Shown here: one piece after another, positions 1 through 9,688 of the stretch | Position numbering within the stretch: the stretch's first letter is position 1 | How the letters are laid out: every line of letters begins with the position of its first letter | Source: Granulicella paludicola | GTDB lineage: Bacteria > Acidobacteriota > Terriglobia > Terriglobales > Acidobacteriaceae | Length of the DNA stretch: 64,000 nucleotides | Direction: 5' to 3' | NCBI RefSeq assembly: GCF_025685545.1 | Contig: NZ_JAGSYC010000025.1 | Span: forward strand, 1 to 64,000 | Position numbers and translations under genes: made by a program | Notes under the pieces: model-generated | What the model was told of the DNA's origin: nothing | Databases searched by the model: none | Seen by the model: only the letters and a program-made list of their open reading frames with translations

Positions 1-64
1 CCACTTCTATCTGCCGCAGCAGGTTCACTACCTGCTCAGGCGTATGCTTCTTCCGCCGTGCCAT
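1..64 (-). CDS. IS3-family transposase OrfA, N-terminal fragment
   Basis: Only the first 21 codons are in the window. They translate to MARRKKHTPEQVVNLLRQIE, the characteristic beginning of IS3-family OrfA proteins, which carry a helix-turn-helix that binds the element's ends and are usually joined to OrfB (the DDE integrase part) by programmed frameshifting. An AAGGAG ribosome site lies six bases before the ATG at 62-64. The element points away from the truncated acyltransferase on its right. Identification rests on this short but distinctive N-terminus. Confidence 0.8.
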   Translation of the reverse strand, partial: MARRKKHTPEQVVNLLRQIEV

Positions 65-127
65 CGTTCGCTCCTTGATTGCCAGTTTCTATCAAAGCAA
101 CTGGTTCAAAAAACGCCGGGCACTCCA
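1..127 (-). mobile_element. Left end of an IS3-type insertion sequence (runs off the window)
   Basis: The minus strand carries a transposase OrfA start (next entry) preceded by a short non-coding leader that ends in the terminal dinucleotide typical of IS3 elements: read on the minus strand the element would begin TGGAGTGCCCGGCG at position 127. Right after this point the plus strand becomes readable as the middle of an acyltransferase gene, so position 127/128 is the probable insertion junction. The rest of the element lies to the left, outside the window. The exact tip and the target duplication cannot be confirmed without the other end. Confidence 0.72.
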
Positions 128-1833
128 AGCAGACCGGAGCTGCTACCGTATCGCTATCCAATTTTTACTACTGGGCGGCGACTAATTATTTTTCTCCGAA
201 TGCCCGACTCCAAACAATGCTCATGACGTGGTCGCTGGGGATCGAAGTCCAATTTTACTTGCTGTTGCCGCTCATCGCGGTTGGACTCTATCGGCGCACG
301 AAAAGAGTGTTTCTCGGCCTGATGACTTTGTTCTTGTTGTTGTCGTTTAGTTACGCGACCTTCGCGATGCATCGAGGCTGGTCCGGCGCCTTCTTTCTTC
401 TAAGTGGGCGATGGTGGGAGCTTGCGGTGGGGGTGCTGCTGGGCACGGTGCAAGCAGATAAAGGCTCATCATTTGCCATACGCACGAGCGCCATTTCTGA
501 GATATGTGGACTGCTTGGCCTACTCGGAGTTCTGGTATCCATAGATCTTCCCGAACCCACCGCTCTGCTATTGTTCCCACCTGTTGTAGTGCCCGTTGCG
601 GCGGCGGTATTGCTTTGTATGAGCGCAAAAAGCTGGGTCAATCGCAGCCTGCTGTCCTTGAAAGCGTTCTCCGGGATAGGGCGCCGATCGTACTCGTTGT
701 ATCTGTGGCACTGGCCCCTTCTTAGTCTTGGATACGTTTGCGGTGCCGGCTATCTGGCCCTGAGAGGGCGTTTGGTGATGCTTGCGCTCACGTTCGTCCT
801 TGCAGAGGTCTGCTATCGCTACATAGAAAGGCCATTCCGCAGACCTCGGAGCAAAGCTCAAGCTGGTACGGCTCTTGCTGCGATGGGAAGTGTAGTCATT
901 TTGCTATCTTCAGCATTGGTCTTTACGCACGGTTTCCCACAGCGTCGACCTGCTGCAACGGTTATCGAAACCGCAGTGCGCGGAGATGCCTTAGCGAGGA
1001 TGTGCCTCATGCCAGACATTGCAAATGTTGCTAAAATCCCCCCTGCCTGCAGGTCGCCTGAGCCCTCGGTCGCGCTTATTGGAGACAGCCATGCTGCCGC
1101 GCTCTCGCAGGCTGTCAAAGACTTGAATCCGGACTTGGAGTTGATCATGAAGTCGTCCTGCCCTCCGCTATTGGGCGTTACGATTCGTGACTCGGGACCG
1201 GACAGATGCTCGACCTTCGAAGGCGATGCGGTGAAGCGCATCGTCGCAGAACCGAGTGTGAGCACCGTTGTCGTTGCGGGCTACTGGCTGAATCCTTCCT
1301 ACGACGTGACGCACCAGATGCGCTACGTTACAGCTATCCGCTACTACGCTGCAACGAGTGAAGAAGATAGTTGGACAAATCTTCGCGACGGTTTGCTGGC
1401 GCTCTGTCTGTCTCTACAAAACGCACACAAGAAAGTAGTGCTGGTCGAAGACGTTCCCATTTCCATGTATGACCCTCATCTTCTCGCCGTTGGCAATACA
1501 ATTCCGTCGCGCGCTTTGTTGGGTCGATGGCTGGCACTTGCACCCTCGTGGAACGAGCGCGAAGCACACCCCATCACGGCGGAAGAGAGGCGCATGCACT
1601 CGCTCTTATTGGACGTGGCCACACAGTCAAAGAGCGAACTCGTGAGTCTATACGAACCTCTTTGCGATGGCTTCACCTGCAAGGTGATCGATAAAGGCAT
1701 GCCCCTCTTCGAAGATCGCCAGCATCTTTCAGGACTTGGTGCTAAAAACCTGCTGCTCGCTGATCGATGGACCACGGTATTAGCTCCTAAAGGTGCGAGC
1801 GGCAGTGGCGGTCAACTGGAGGATACGCGTTGA
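128..1833 (+). pseudogene. OafA-type acyltransferase with SGNH domain, 5' end removed by the IS
   Basis: The reading frame is open from inside the IS (an ATG at 79 gives a 584-residue product), but recognisable protein begins only after about position 128. The remaining part matches the second half of the acyltransferase-3 membrane domain (for example TWSLGIEVQFYLLLPL, then several hydrophobic segments and a YSLYLWHWPLL motif), followed by a periplasmic SGNH hydrolase domain with the GDSHAAAL nucleophile block and a DRQHLSGLG catalytic block. Intact relatives are about 650-700 residues and start with roughly 100 more residues containing the first membrane helices and the catalytic Arg/His pair, which are missing. 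Such proteins O-acetylate cell-surface polysaccharides. The next gene overlaps by four bases, so this was probably the first gene of a coupled pair. It is very likely inactive, although translation from within the IS is possible. Confidence 0.78.
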
Positions 1834-2855
1834 TTGCCATAGATGATCTGCAGACGAATCCTGAAGGCGCTCGGCCCGCAGTTTTTCTGGACCGCGACGG
1901 CGTATTGATTGCTAATGTTTTTTATGAGGACTCAGGTCTGTGGGAGGCACCACGCACCGCAGACCGTTGTGTGTTGTATCCATGGACATCGGATGCGCTG
2001 CTGCTCCTACAGAACGCCGGCTATTCTCTGATTGTGATTTCCAATCAGCCAAACGCAGCTTTAGGAAAGAGCACAACAGACGAGCTGGCGGAGGTCCACG
2101 AGGGGATGGAAGGAGCGTTGCGAAAGCAAGGGGTTGTGTTGACGGCTAGCTACTACTGCTTCCATCATCCTCGCGCGCGTGACCCGTCGTTGCGTTCGTG
2201 CGACTGCCGAAAACCATCACCGCGTATGGTGTTTGATGCTGCTGCAGAACATGGGATAGACCTGCGACGTTCCTGGATGATTGGCGATCGGGATACGGAT
2301 ATCGAATGCGGTAAGAAGGCGAAGGTGCGAACCATCAAGGTTGCTCCAGATCATCCTCCTTCGTTGAAAGGTGAAGAGTACCCGCCGAACGTTGATGCCC
2401 GAAATCTTCTCGAAGCCACTCGATTGATCCTTGAATCCCATTGGATGAGGCCAGGGCGACGACTGTCGATAAATATAATGAGACGTATGAGCAAGAAAAT
2501 CGTGCGCCTCTTAACAGTACTTTGGGCTCTTGGCATCGCAACAGCTGCAATTCTTCGCGATCATAAAATAGGGGCTGGATTGAGGACGATAGGGATTGTT
2601 CACGTCGGCGTTCATTTGGGTGCCTTTGCTGTGCTGGGCGCTTTGAATTTACTCAGTTGGGACAGGCTGAGCCAACGCCTGATTTCAGTGTTTGGGGGAG
2701 TCGCTCTGGGGTTCGCAACAGAATTTTATGAACATCTTAGGTTCCACGGCCCGATCGAGTACAGCGATGTCCTCATCGATACCATGGGCGTCTTCGTGGG
2801 CGTGATAGTGATCATGTTGATACGAACCAGAAGGTCTTCCACTGGACTCTGCTGA
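1830..2855 (+). CDS. HAD-IIIA phosphatase (GmhB/HisB-like) fused to a VanZ-like membrane domain
   Basis: 341 residues. Residues 15-200 form a HAD phosphatase of the GmhB/HisB-N type: nucleophile motif DRDGV (D21, D23), SNQ at 71-73, CRKPSP with the conserved lysine at 128, and GDRDTDIECG (D153, D157). A zinc-loop pattern is present (C110, H112, C124, C126), as in D-glycero-manno-heptose-1,7-bisphosphate phosphatases. Residues 221-335 hold about four membrane helices and the VanZ-like pattern HVGVHLGAFAVLG ... EFYEHLRF ... YSDVLIDTMG. The two parts are in one uninterrupted frame. The start is a TTG overlapping the previous stop by four bases (TTGA) and preceded by GGAGG at good spacing, which suggests translational coupling. 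A role in nucleotide-activated heptose or surface-glycan metabolism is inferred from family and neighbourhood; the substrate is not shown. Confidence 0.75.
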   Translation: MIAIDDLQTNPEGARPAVFLDRDGVLIANVFYEDSGLWEAPRTADRCVLYPWTSDALLLLQNAGYSLIVISNQPNAALGKSTTDELAEVHEGMEGALRKQGVVLTASYYCFHHPRARDPSLRSCDCRKPSPRMVFDAAAEHGIDLRRSWMIGDRDTDIECGKKAKVRTIKVAPDHPPSLKGEEYPPNVDARNLLEATRLILESHWMRPGRRLSINIMRRMSKKIVRLLTVLWALGIATAAILRDHKIGAGLRTIGIVHVGVHLGAFAVLGALNLLSWDRLSQRLISVFGGVALGFATEFYEHLRFHGPIEYSDVLIDTMGVFVGVIVIMLIRTRRSSTGLC

Positions 2856-3019
2856 GTTGAACGAAACAAGCGAAGGTAGTTTTGGTCCGGCTGTCGGGAT
2901 CTGACTCTTGTCAGGCTCTCTGTCTGGTCCCCGTCGTCTTGCCAGTGTCTCTATTTTGCTAAAATCCGATCACACTACGATCCTTAGTTTCGAATGTCAG
3001 ACGAGCGAGGCTTCACAAG

Positions 3020-4882
3020 GTGCAACCGAAACGTGAGGAAGACACTTTGCTTGCAACCAGAGCGGGTGTCAAGCTGGTGAGCCGAAGGAATCTTACGCTT
3101 GCGCTGGTCTGGTTCCTAGGTACGTTTGCTTCCCTCTTTGTGTTCTGGGTGCTAAAGGTGAGGCCATATTACGTCGAGTCAGCCTTTGCAGAGCTCGTCA
3201 ATACGACGCACATGTACCATCCACCTTTGGTAAATTTATTTTTTGGCCCTGTAAATAGATATTCAGTGTCGTATGCCGAGTGGACAAGCCTGTCGCGGGA
3301 CCTGATTCGTCCGGTTGTGGCCCTGGACTACTATTTTTGGTCATTACTCTTCGGTGCTGATTTTTCCGCTTATCTGATGGGCAGCTACCTTTGCATGGCA
3401 GGGCTCTGCGGCATCACGTTCTACATCGCTGTGGAACTTCTTGAGTTTCCTTTCGCTCTTTCAAACATGCTCGCGGCCTTGGTCTTTCTCTCGCCTGCGA
3501 ATGGAGAGCAGGAGCGTTTTTCAGTTACGTTCGCTCCCGACCCGCTGGCGGCTTTTTGGATTCTCGCTGCCTCAATGTTCTTTTTGCGACGAAACTATCT
3601 GCTGGCCTGGTTATTCCTTGCCGCCGCCGTTGGAACAAAGGAAACGGCATGGCCATTTTCTATCGGAATGGCAATTCTGTTCTTCTGCTTTGCGGACCGC
3701 TCAAGGTTGCGTCGTTTCGCCGGGGGTCTTGCTTATCTATTGCCACTGGCAGCGATGCTTTGCCTGCGAGTTCAAGCGTTTGGCCTACAAGGTGTCGTCA
3801 AAAGCGATAGGGCAGCTTCGACTATTCATAGCAGCTCGGTTCTCGCTGTGCATAGTGGTAATACTCTGTCTCATGCAACGACAGCATTATCCCTTAGTTC
3901 TTTGATGGCTATCTCTGGGCGACTGCTGTCATGGCCGTTTGGCGTGATGTTGGATTCGTTTCAGTATGAACCGCGTCTCCTTCGGATTTTTTACCGCGTA
4001 GCTATCATGTTTAACATTACGTTCTGGCTAGCAGTTGTGATCACTGGACTTCTGTTTATCATTTGTTCTCACGGTTCGTTGCATCTGCAAACTCTGAGGA
4101 TGTCTATACGGCGCATCCGGCTTTCGGGGGATCGTTGCTATGCCAATCGCTTCTCTATTTTGGGGCTGGCTCTTTCGGGGCTGGCATTCCTCCTGCGCTT
4201 CGCATCACCTCCAAGGTACGCCGCTGGAACCTATCCCTTGCTCTTTCTCTGCGCGGCTCTTGTGATCACTTTCTCTACAATCCGTTGGCAGCGAGTGCTT
4301 GCCTGGATTTTTCTGGCAGGTGTCGGTTCAAACGGGCTCGCGTTGTGGGCAAGCGATATGACGCACGGCACATATGTATATCGAAGCATGGGGCAGCTTG
4401 AGCAAAGCTTTCTATCAAAGATCAAGTCAAACCCAGGAGGTCCAATTTTCCTTGTGGACGATGTTGCGGGCGGAGAGAACAACACGGAGAGTTTTCGTCG
4501 TGCTTTTGGTCTGGGGGTCGAGGTCATCCGCGTCAATGACCTTGCGACAAGTTGCTTTCAGATGCCTGCGAGCGGTCCGCCTCCAGTAAAGCTCGCAGTA
4601 CAAGCTGTTCGCAAAAGTTTGAATGAATTTGTCGTCCACTCGGTGATAGAGGGCTGCGGCGGGCACCAATTCTTTGAGGTGCCAGGCTTACCCGAAGGGA
4701 CTATCCAGCGGAGAAGTGAAGGATACAGATTCACTTACACCCTCAATCCGCGTGCCAATGCGCAACCGACAGCAGGACCTTCTCGGCAGATGACGGTAAA
4801 GATCGAGGGTCCAGTAACCAACGCCGTCGTGCTCATGCCCGATTTCGTCCATCATCTGTACGTCTCCATACCAATCGAATAA
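3020..4882 (+). CDS. Large polytopic membrane protein, GT-C glycosyltransferase-like
   Basis: 620 residues from a GTG start, with roughly ten to twelve hydrophobic segments between residues 25 and 450 and a hydrophilic C-terminal domain of about 170 residues. The layout (one helix, then a large extracytoplasmic loop with conserved-looking acidic and aromatic residues, then many helices, an LAAAVGTKETAWPF-type cytoplasmic turn, and a soluble tail) resembles GT-C fold enzymes that use lipid-linked sugars, but I do not recognise a specific family. It sits between a HAD phosphatase gene and an acyltransferase gene, so a role in surface-glycan assembly is plausible. Base composition is lower in GC than the housekeeping genes further right. 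No clear Shine-Dalgarno sequence decides the start. Confidence 0.6.
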   Translation: MQPKREEDTLLATRAGVKLVSRRNLTLALVWFLGTFASLFVFWVLKVRPYYVESAFAELVNTTHMYHPPLVNLFFGPVNRYSVSYAEWTSLSRDLIRPVVALDYYFWSLLFGADFSAYLMGSYLCMAGLCGITFYIAVELLEFPFALSNMLAALVFLSPANGEQERFSVTFAPDPLAAFWILAASMFFLRRNYLLAWLFLAAAVGTKETAWPFSIGMAILFFCFADRSRLRRFAGGLAYLLPLAAMLCLRVQAFGLQGVVKSDRAASTIHSSSVLAVHSGNTLSHATTALSLSSLMAISGRLLSWPFGVMLDSFQYEPRLLRIFYRVAIMFNITFWLAVVITGLLFIICSHGSLHLQTLRMSIRRIRLSGDRCYANRFSILGLALSGLAFLLRFASPPRYAAGTYPLLFLCAALVITFSTIRWQRVLAWIFLAGVGSNGLALWASDMTHGTYVYRSMGQLEQSFLSKIKSNPGGPIFLVDDVAGGENNTESFRRAFGLGVEVIRVNDLATSCFQMPASGPPPVKLAVQAVRKSLNEFVVHSVIEGCGGHQFFEVPGLPEGTIQRRSEGYRFTYTLNPRANAQPTAGPSRQMTVKIEGPVTNAVVLMPDFVHHLYVSIPIE

Positions 4883-4933
4883 AAATCTGTCAGGTTACTC
4901 TGGTTCTCGCTCAGCGGTAGCGCTGTAGCTCGA

Positions 4934-6040
4934 TCATGGCTTTCGGGGCATCACAGGTTCGAGGGGAATATGCGGACGCGCGCCCTTTTCGACATGAGAT
5001 TTTAGATAGCGCATTATTGGTAGCTCTAAGCATTCATGTGCCGCGCATCCTGCTGCTACTCCCAAAAAGACTCCTCCGGCCACAGCGACTCCAACATAGG
5101 ACACATGCATGCGCGCCATGGTTATGGGCAAAAGCGGCATGGCGAGAGACTGGAAGAGATAGATGGCATAAGAGGCCTCCCCTAAATAGATCATCCAACA
5201 GGGAAGAGACTGAAGGTATGGCTCCAAAAGCACTACACCATAGACGATGAGGCCCGCTCCAATGCCGATGGTGGGTCTAAATGGAGTCGGGGTAAAGAGG
5301 ATGACCCAACCGATCAACATCACCGCAACCGCTTCGTACCACTCCGTTGTTTTTCTCTTCTTTGAAAAGAGCCAGGCAGCAAACATACCCCATAAGAAAT
5401 CCAGAACAATGGAATCACTGTAAAAGAGAATTGCGTGCCCGCTCGGCCCATGGAAGTATGAACTGATTGCCAATGCGATAAGCACAGTGCCTAAGGTGGG
5501 AATCAAAGCTAGCCTGGAAGCGATAGCCAGTGCGAACAAGACGTAGAAGAACATCTCATAATTTAGAGTCCAACCCACACCTAACAATGGCCGGAACATT
5601 TGATCAGCGTTTCGGACGGGCAGGAATAAATATGAGGCCAGCGCTGCCCAACCCGAAAGCCTGGTGTGCAATGAGAGTCTGGGACTGGCAGCGAGAGCGA
5701 TCAGCTTGAGCGTCGTCGCCACCCAATAGAGTGGCACGATCCGGATGATTCGACGCTCGATGAACTGCAGGGGCCGAGGTCTGTGCTTACCTGGCTGCAG
5801 CGAGGAATAGATCATCACGAAGCCACTGAGAGCGAAGAAAATATCTACGCCAAGGGTCGCGGGCCCACTGAAACGGCTTGGGCGCTGCAGGCGCTCTTCT
5901 ACATTTTGTCCAGCGTGTGCAAGAACGATCATGACGGCGGCGATACCGCGCAATGCCTGCAGACCGCGTAGCGCGGAACGTCTGTGAGCTTCTGCAGGAC
6001 TTGGAAGTGTCTCTTCAGAAGCGACGCTGGTATGAGCCAT
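4934..6040 (-). CDS. Acyltransferase-3 family membrane protein (O-acetyltransferase)
   Basis: 368 residues with about ten membrane helices and no SGNH extension. The family signature is intact: GLQALRGIAAVMIVLAHA places the conserved Arg at 31 and His at 42, followed by LGVDIFFALSGFVM in the second helix. Members transfer acetyl or other acyl groups from the cytoplasm to sugars of exopolysaccharide, O-antigen or peptidoglycan at the inner membrane. It is convergent with the 3020-4882 gene and divergent from the barrel gene at 6206. It is an intact counterpart of the IS-truncated acyltransferase at the left edge but from a different subfamily (no SGNH domain). Confidence 0.88.
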   Translation of the reverse strand: MAHTSVASEETLPSPAEAHRRSALRGLQALRGIAAVMIVLAHAGQNVEERLQRPSRFSGPATLGVDIFFALSGFVMIYSSLQPGKHRPRPLQFIERRIIRIVPLYWVATTLKLIALAASPRLSLHTRLSGWAALASYLFLPVRNADQMFRPLLGVGWTLNYEMFFYVLFALAIASRLALIPTLGTVLIALAISSYFHGPSGHAILFYSDSIVLDFLWGMFAAWLFSKKRKTTEWYEAVAVMLIGWVILFTPTPFRPTIGIGAGLIVYGVVLLEPYLQSLPCWMIYLGEASYAIYLFQSLAMPLLPITMARMHVSYVGVAVAGGVFLGVAAGCAAHECLELPIMRYLKSHVEKGARPHIPLEPVMPRKP

Positions 6041-6205
6041 GGATGGATTCTACCGGAAGCGAACAGGTTGATTTACGGGCGTCGATTTGTCGAAGTTATC
6101 TCCCTGCAGACCTCCCTATACGGAGAAAGCACAGCCGCAGCTATCAACGAAATGCCAAAAGATCCGATAAGAGAGTGGTAGCCATCTTGCGCCAGGAACC
6201 GCAAC

Positions 6206-6826
6206 GTGATCCGTATACTCCTCACTTCGCTTGCTATCTCGTTTTTGCCGGGTTCATCAATTTGTTTCGGGCAGGCGTCCGTCACCGCACTTCGACCTAT
6301 AGATATCTCGACCTACTCTGGCGTGACGTCGACAAACTCCGGCTTTGCACATCAGCGGTCTTTGGGTCTCACGCTCTGCGTGGATACCGTTGTCTTCGCG
6401 ATGCCTGCCTTGAGTGTCGCAACAGAAGCGAGAGTGACGGCGCCGATGAATGCTTCAGAGGTGACAGAAAGCAATGCCCTGGGTGGAATCAGGATTGATC
6501 GGCAGGATGGTCCCGTTCGTCTTTGGGGCGACGTTCTTTATGGAAGAGCTCAAATGGACTATGCGGGTCAGGGAATCTCTGTGCCTCAGGGTTCTGTCGC
6601 ATATACGCAGTCACGCAGTGCGATTTATATGTTCGGGCTCGGAACCTCTATCGATCTAACGCCGACGCTGTCTATTTATTTCGACCAGCAGCTTGAACGC
6701 CTGAGCTCACCTGTGACCTCGAACAGACACGCTCTGGCTCTACCCCTGACGCTCGGTTTGTCTTTCCATCTCCCTTACCTGAAGCACGGTCACCCATACT
6801 CCCCCGATAGCATGCATTCCCTCTAG
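6206..6826 (+). CDS. Secreted/outer-membrane protein of unknown function, beta-barrel-like
   Basis: 206 residues from a GTG start with an AGGA element seven to ten bases upstream. Residues 1-22 form a signal peptide (basic start, LLTSLAISFLPGSSICFGQA). The mature part has alternating polar/hydrophobic strands and aromatic residues (for example GPVRLWGDVLYGRAQMDYAG, SAIYMFGLGTSIDLTPTLSIYFDQQLERL, ALALPLTLGLSFHLPY), the usual look of a small outer-membrane barrel. No catalytic motif is seen. It is divergent from the acyltransferase and upstream of the large lipoprotein gene. A long overlapping frame at 5953-6498 is a shadow. Confidence 0.6.
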   Translation: MIRILLTSLAISFLPGSSICFGQASVTALRPIDISTYSGVTSTNSGFAHQRSLGLTLCVDTVVFAMPALSVATEARVTAPMNASEVTESNALGGIRIDRQDGPVRLWGDVLYGRAQMDYAGQGISVPQGSVAYTQSRSAIYMFGLGTSIDLTPTLSIYFDQQLERLSSPVTSNRHALALPLTLGLSFHLPYLKHGHPYSPDSMHSL

Positions 6827-6907
6827 CCGGGTTCCTACGTCGTTGCTACTGAAGGCTGTGCGCGAAGTTGTCGCGAGACTACGCGCAGTCAGAAATGGAG
6901 ATGCTCT

Positions 6908-9523
6908 ATGACTTTCCAGACGCAAGCATGGTTTTACCGGATGCATAAGCAGATTCCAAAGACGTACACGCGCATGTTTGTTCTTTTCTTCACGGGTCTT
7001 TTCTTTTGCCTGTCGGGTTGTGCCACAGCGTGGCACGAAATTGTGCAGGAAGTCTCTCTTGCTATTACCCAGCAACCTCAAAGTCAGACGATTCAGGCAG
7101 CGCGGTCTGCGACCTTCTCAATTGTTGCCACGTCGAACTCTCCGGTCGCTTACCAGTGGTACAGCGGCAAATCTCCCATACCAGGAGCACAGGGGTCGAG
7201 CTATACCATATCGAATGCAGCTCTCGCTCAGTCAGGAACTCAACTGTGTGTGGCGGTAAGTTCTGGCGGGAAGTCGCTGAGCAGTACGGTAGCAACCCTG
7301 ACCGTGACACCGCTCAATCCTGGATTGGTGTTTATCCCGCTTCCTCCGATGTCCTCTGGTGCGTCGCCCGTATCCGTGAGCACGGTAACTGCGTCTCCCG
7401 CTCCGGTAGCCTATGCGCTGGTAAGCGGGCCGGGGGTGCTCTCTGGTTCGACTCTGCAGGCTATTGGCGCGGGGCCGATCCTCCTAACTGCCAGCCAGCC
7501 GCCAAGCGGGAACTATGCTGCCGGGAGCGCCACAACGATCGTGAACGTTTCACAGGCGGTCCAGATATCCGCTGTCACCCCCGCGGACATTACGATGGCG
7601 CCTGGTACGCAGACGTACTCAGCTGTGGTCACCGGCGGCGTCTCTGGAAGCATCCATTGGAGCGCGACGGGCGGCAGTTTCAACGGAAACGTCTGGACTT
7701 CTCCAAATAGCATAGGAAGCTATGAGGTCATCGCACAGAGTGTCGACGATAGCACGCAGACGGCAACGACGAGCGTCAACGTGAGCGCGCCGGTCATTGT
7801 TCAACAGCCAGTGAGCATCGTTGGCTGCGTTTTGCCTTCGTCTTATCTTAGTGTGGTTGCGAAGTACGCGACCCAGTATCAGTGGAACCTCAATGGTGTT
7901 CCCATCCCTGGAGCCACGAACTCGACCTTCGTCGTGGCACAGTCGCTCCGCAGCGCGAGCGATTTTTATACCGTCACAGTTTCAAACAAGGCAGGCTCCG
8001 TCATATCCTCGTCGGCTACCCTGCCAGCATTGTCGACGATCACAAGAAACCCGATCAGTGTCTCGGTATTGGAACCGCAAACGGTGAGCTTTATGTTCGG
8101 TGTGAGTGCTTCTACCAACCTAAGCTACCAGTGGTTTGCGATCCCTCCGGGCGGCGGCGCGCCTCTGCTGATACCGGGCGCGACCACGGCCAGCTACACC
8201 ACGCCCGCGACCTTCTACGCGGAGTCTGGAACGCAGTTTTACGCCGTGGTGAACGATGGTTGTGGGACCCTGCTCACCAGCACCCCCGCGACCCTGATGG
8301 TAACGCAAGCGGTTTCACCCCCGGTCATCGATGCGCAGCCGCAAAGCCTCACGATCCTTGCCGGCGGTTCGGCGAGCTTCCAGGTTCACGCAACGGGCAG
8401 CGCAACACTCAGCTACCAGTGGTATCGCGTGCCTTCCGGCCAGACAACGGGTGTAGCCCTTGCAGGTGAAACTGCAACGACGCTCTCGCTCCCTGCAAGT
8501 CTTACCTCTGTACTGAATGACCAGGACAGCTACTATGCAAGCGTTACAAACGCTTACGGCACGGCCTCCTCGCTTCAGGCCACACTATCTGTCGGTGGAG
8601 GCATCTCGATCACGAAGCAGCCGTCGAACGACTATATTTCGTCTGGCCAAACGGGCAGCTTCTCGATCAGTGCTATCTCGCTCCTGCCGCTGACCTACCA
8701 GTGGTATCAGGTGAGTCTGACTGGGGCGAGCGCTACCGCGATCGCGGGCGCAGATCAGGCGACCTATGTCACGCCAGCAGCGAACTCGGCTCAGAACGGA
8801 TCGTCTTTCTATGTCGTCGTCAGCAACGGCGCGACTGTATCGGTGCAAAGCACAACCGCAACGCTCTTCGTCGATCAGCCGGAGACGCTCTCAGGCTGTG
8901 ACTGGATCACCAATGGCCCTATCCTGACAGACGGGTGCAACTATCAGCTGACCGCTCCGGAGCCTTGGCAGGCGGGCTCTATCGTCTTGCCTACGTTGGT
9001 GTCCACGGACAACCTGGAGATGAGTTTTACCGCCGCGATCAGTGACACCAGCCCCCAGCCCGCCGACGGTTTTGCAGTGGTCTTCGGTGACCCGACGCTG
9101 GGTGCGACCCTGCAATCAATGGGGGTGTACGGAGTTGGTCTGGGCGCTCTTGGCATCCCCGGTGTCTCCATAAACTTTGATGATTACTACGATTCGCCGG
9201 GTAACTTTCCGGGGTTCCCCGGAGATCCGGCCGTGCCGTACATCGGCGTCACGCGCACCCAGGCCAACTTGTTCGAGAACCCTTATCTGGCGGAGAATAG
9301 CGCGATCCCGCCTTTAGCGGCCTATGGGCAAACTATCGCCCATGACTATGTCGTCTCCATTGTGAAGGGTGTGATGACGGTGACCATGGACGGGGCGCAG
9401 ATTCTTTCGGGTTCGATCAAGATTCCGTCTGCAGCTTATCTCTACTTAACCTCAGGCACCGGGCTTTGCTGGGAGCGAACGAGCATCTCCAACCTCAAAG
9501 TCATTGGGCTTCCTGTTCCATAA
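6908..9523 (+). CDS. Large lipoprotein with Ig-like repeats and C-terminal L-type-lectin-like domain
   Basis: 871 residues. A signal sequence ends in a lipobox LSGC with the lipidated cysteine at 38; the unusually long n-region is supported by GGAG eight bases before the ATG at 6908. Several Ig-like domains follow, each with the QPQSQTI...YQWY...ATLTV pattern (about residues 50-135, 295-370, 380-470, 475-560 and 570-655), plus a bacterial Ig-like stretch around 220-293. The last 210 residues look like a legume/L-type lectin sandwich: DGFAVVFGDP, a VSINFDDYYDS strand matching the 'aVefDT' position, and a final VVSIVKGVMTVTMDGAQIL strand pair. Such surface proteins bind glycans or mediate adhesion. 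The ligand is unknown. It is transcribed alone. Confidence 0.75.
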   Translation: MTFQTQAWFYRMHKQIPKTYTRMFVLFFTGLFFCLSGCATAWHEIVQEVSLAITQQPQSQTIQAARSATFSIVATSNSPVAYQWYSGKSPIPGAQGSSYTISNAALAQSGTQLCVAVSSGGKSLSSTVATLTVTPLNPGLVFIPLPPMSSGASPVSVSTVTASPAPVAYALVSGPGVLSGSTLQAIGAGPILLTASQPPSGNYAAGSATTIVNVSQAVQISAVTPADITMAPGTQTYSAVVTGGVSGSIHWSATGGSFNGNVWTSPNSIGSYEVIAQSVDDSTQTATTSVNVSAPVIVQQPVSIVGCVLPSSYLSVVAKYATQYQWNLNGVPIPGATNSTFVVAQSLRSASDFYTVTVSNKAGSVISSSATLPALSTITRNPISVSVLEPQTVSFMFGVSASTNLSYQWFAIPPGGGAPLLIPGATTASYTTPATFYAESGTQFYAVVNDGCGTLLTSTPATLMVTQAVSPPVIDAQPQSLTILAGGSASFQVHATGSATLSYQWYRVPSGQTTGVALAGETATTLSLPASLTSVLNDQDSYYASVTNAYGTASSLQATLSVGGGISITKQPSNDYISSGQTGSFSISAISLLPLTYQWYQVSLTGASATAIAGADQATYVTPAANSAQNGSSFYVVVSNGATVSVQSTTATLFVDQPETLSGCDWITNGPILTDGCNYQLTAPEPWQAGSIVLPTLVSTDNLEMSFTAAISDTSPQPADGFAVVFGDPTLGATLQSMGVYGVGLGALGIPGVSINFDDYYDSPGNFPGFPGDPAVPYIGVTRTQANLFENPYLAENSAIPPLAAYGQTIAHDYVVSIVKGVMTVTMDGAQILSGSIKIPSAAYLYLTSGTGLCWERTSISNLKVIGLPVP

Positions 9524-9688
9524 ACTCAGGCCGTCTATCAGATGCTTGGAAGCTGAAGCGAAAGGCGGATGGACTCACACGCGCGTGAGCGATGCCGGAT
9601 GGCACGGTGACAAGGCGGAGATCTGACGTCTTGGATACTGCAGGAAGGCAGCTCGAGCTATGCCCGGCTTGTGGTCGGAGTGGCCGCG

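Noticed and set aside
5953..6498. 181-residue plus-strand frame
   Set aside because: It overlaps both the acyltransferase gene and the signal-peptide barrel gene in another frame and is Arg/Cys-rich without a motif.
9573..9588. CTCAC/GTGAG hairpin as a terminator of the lipoprotein gene
   Set aside because: The arms are only five to six bases and no T-run follows.
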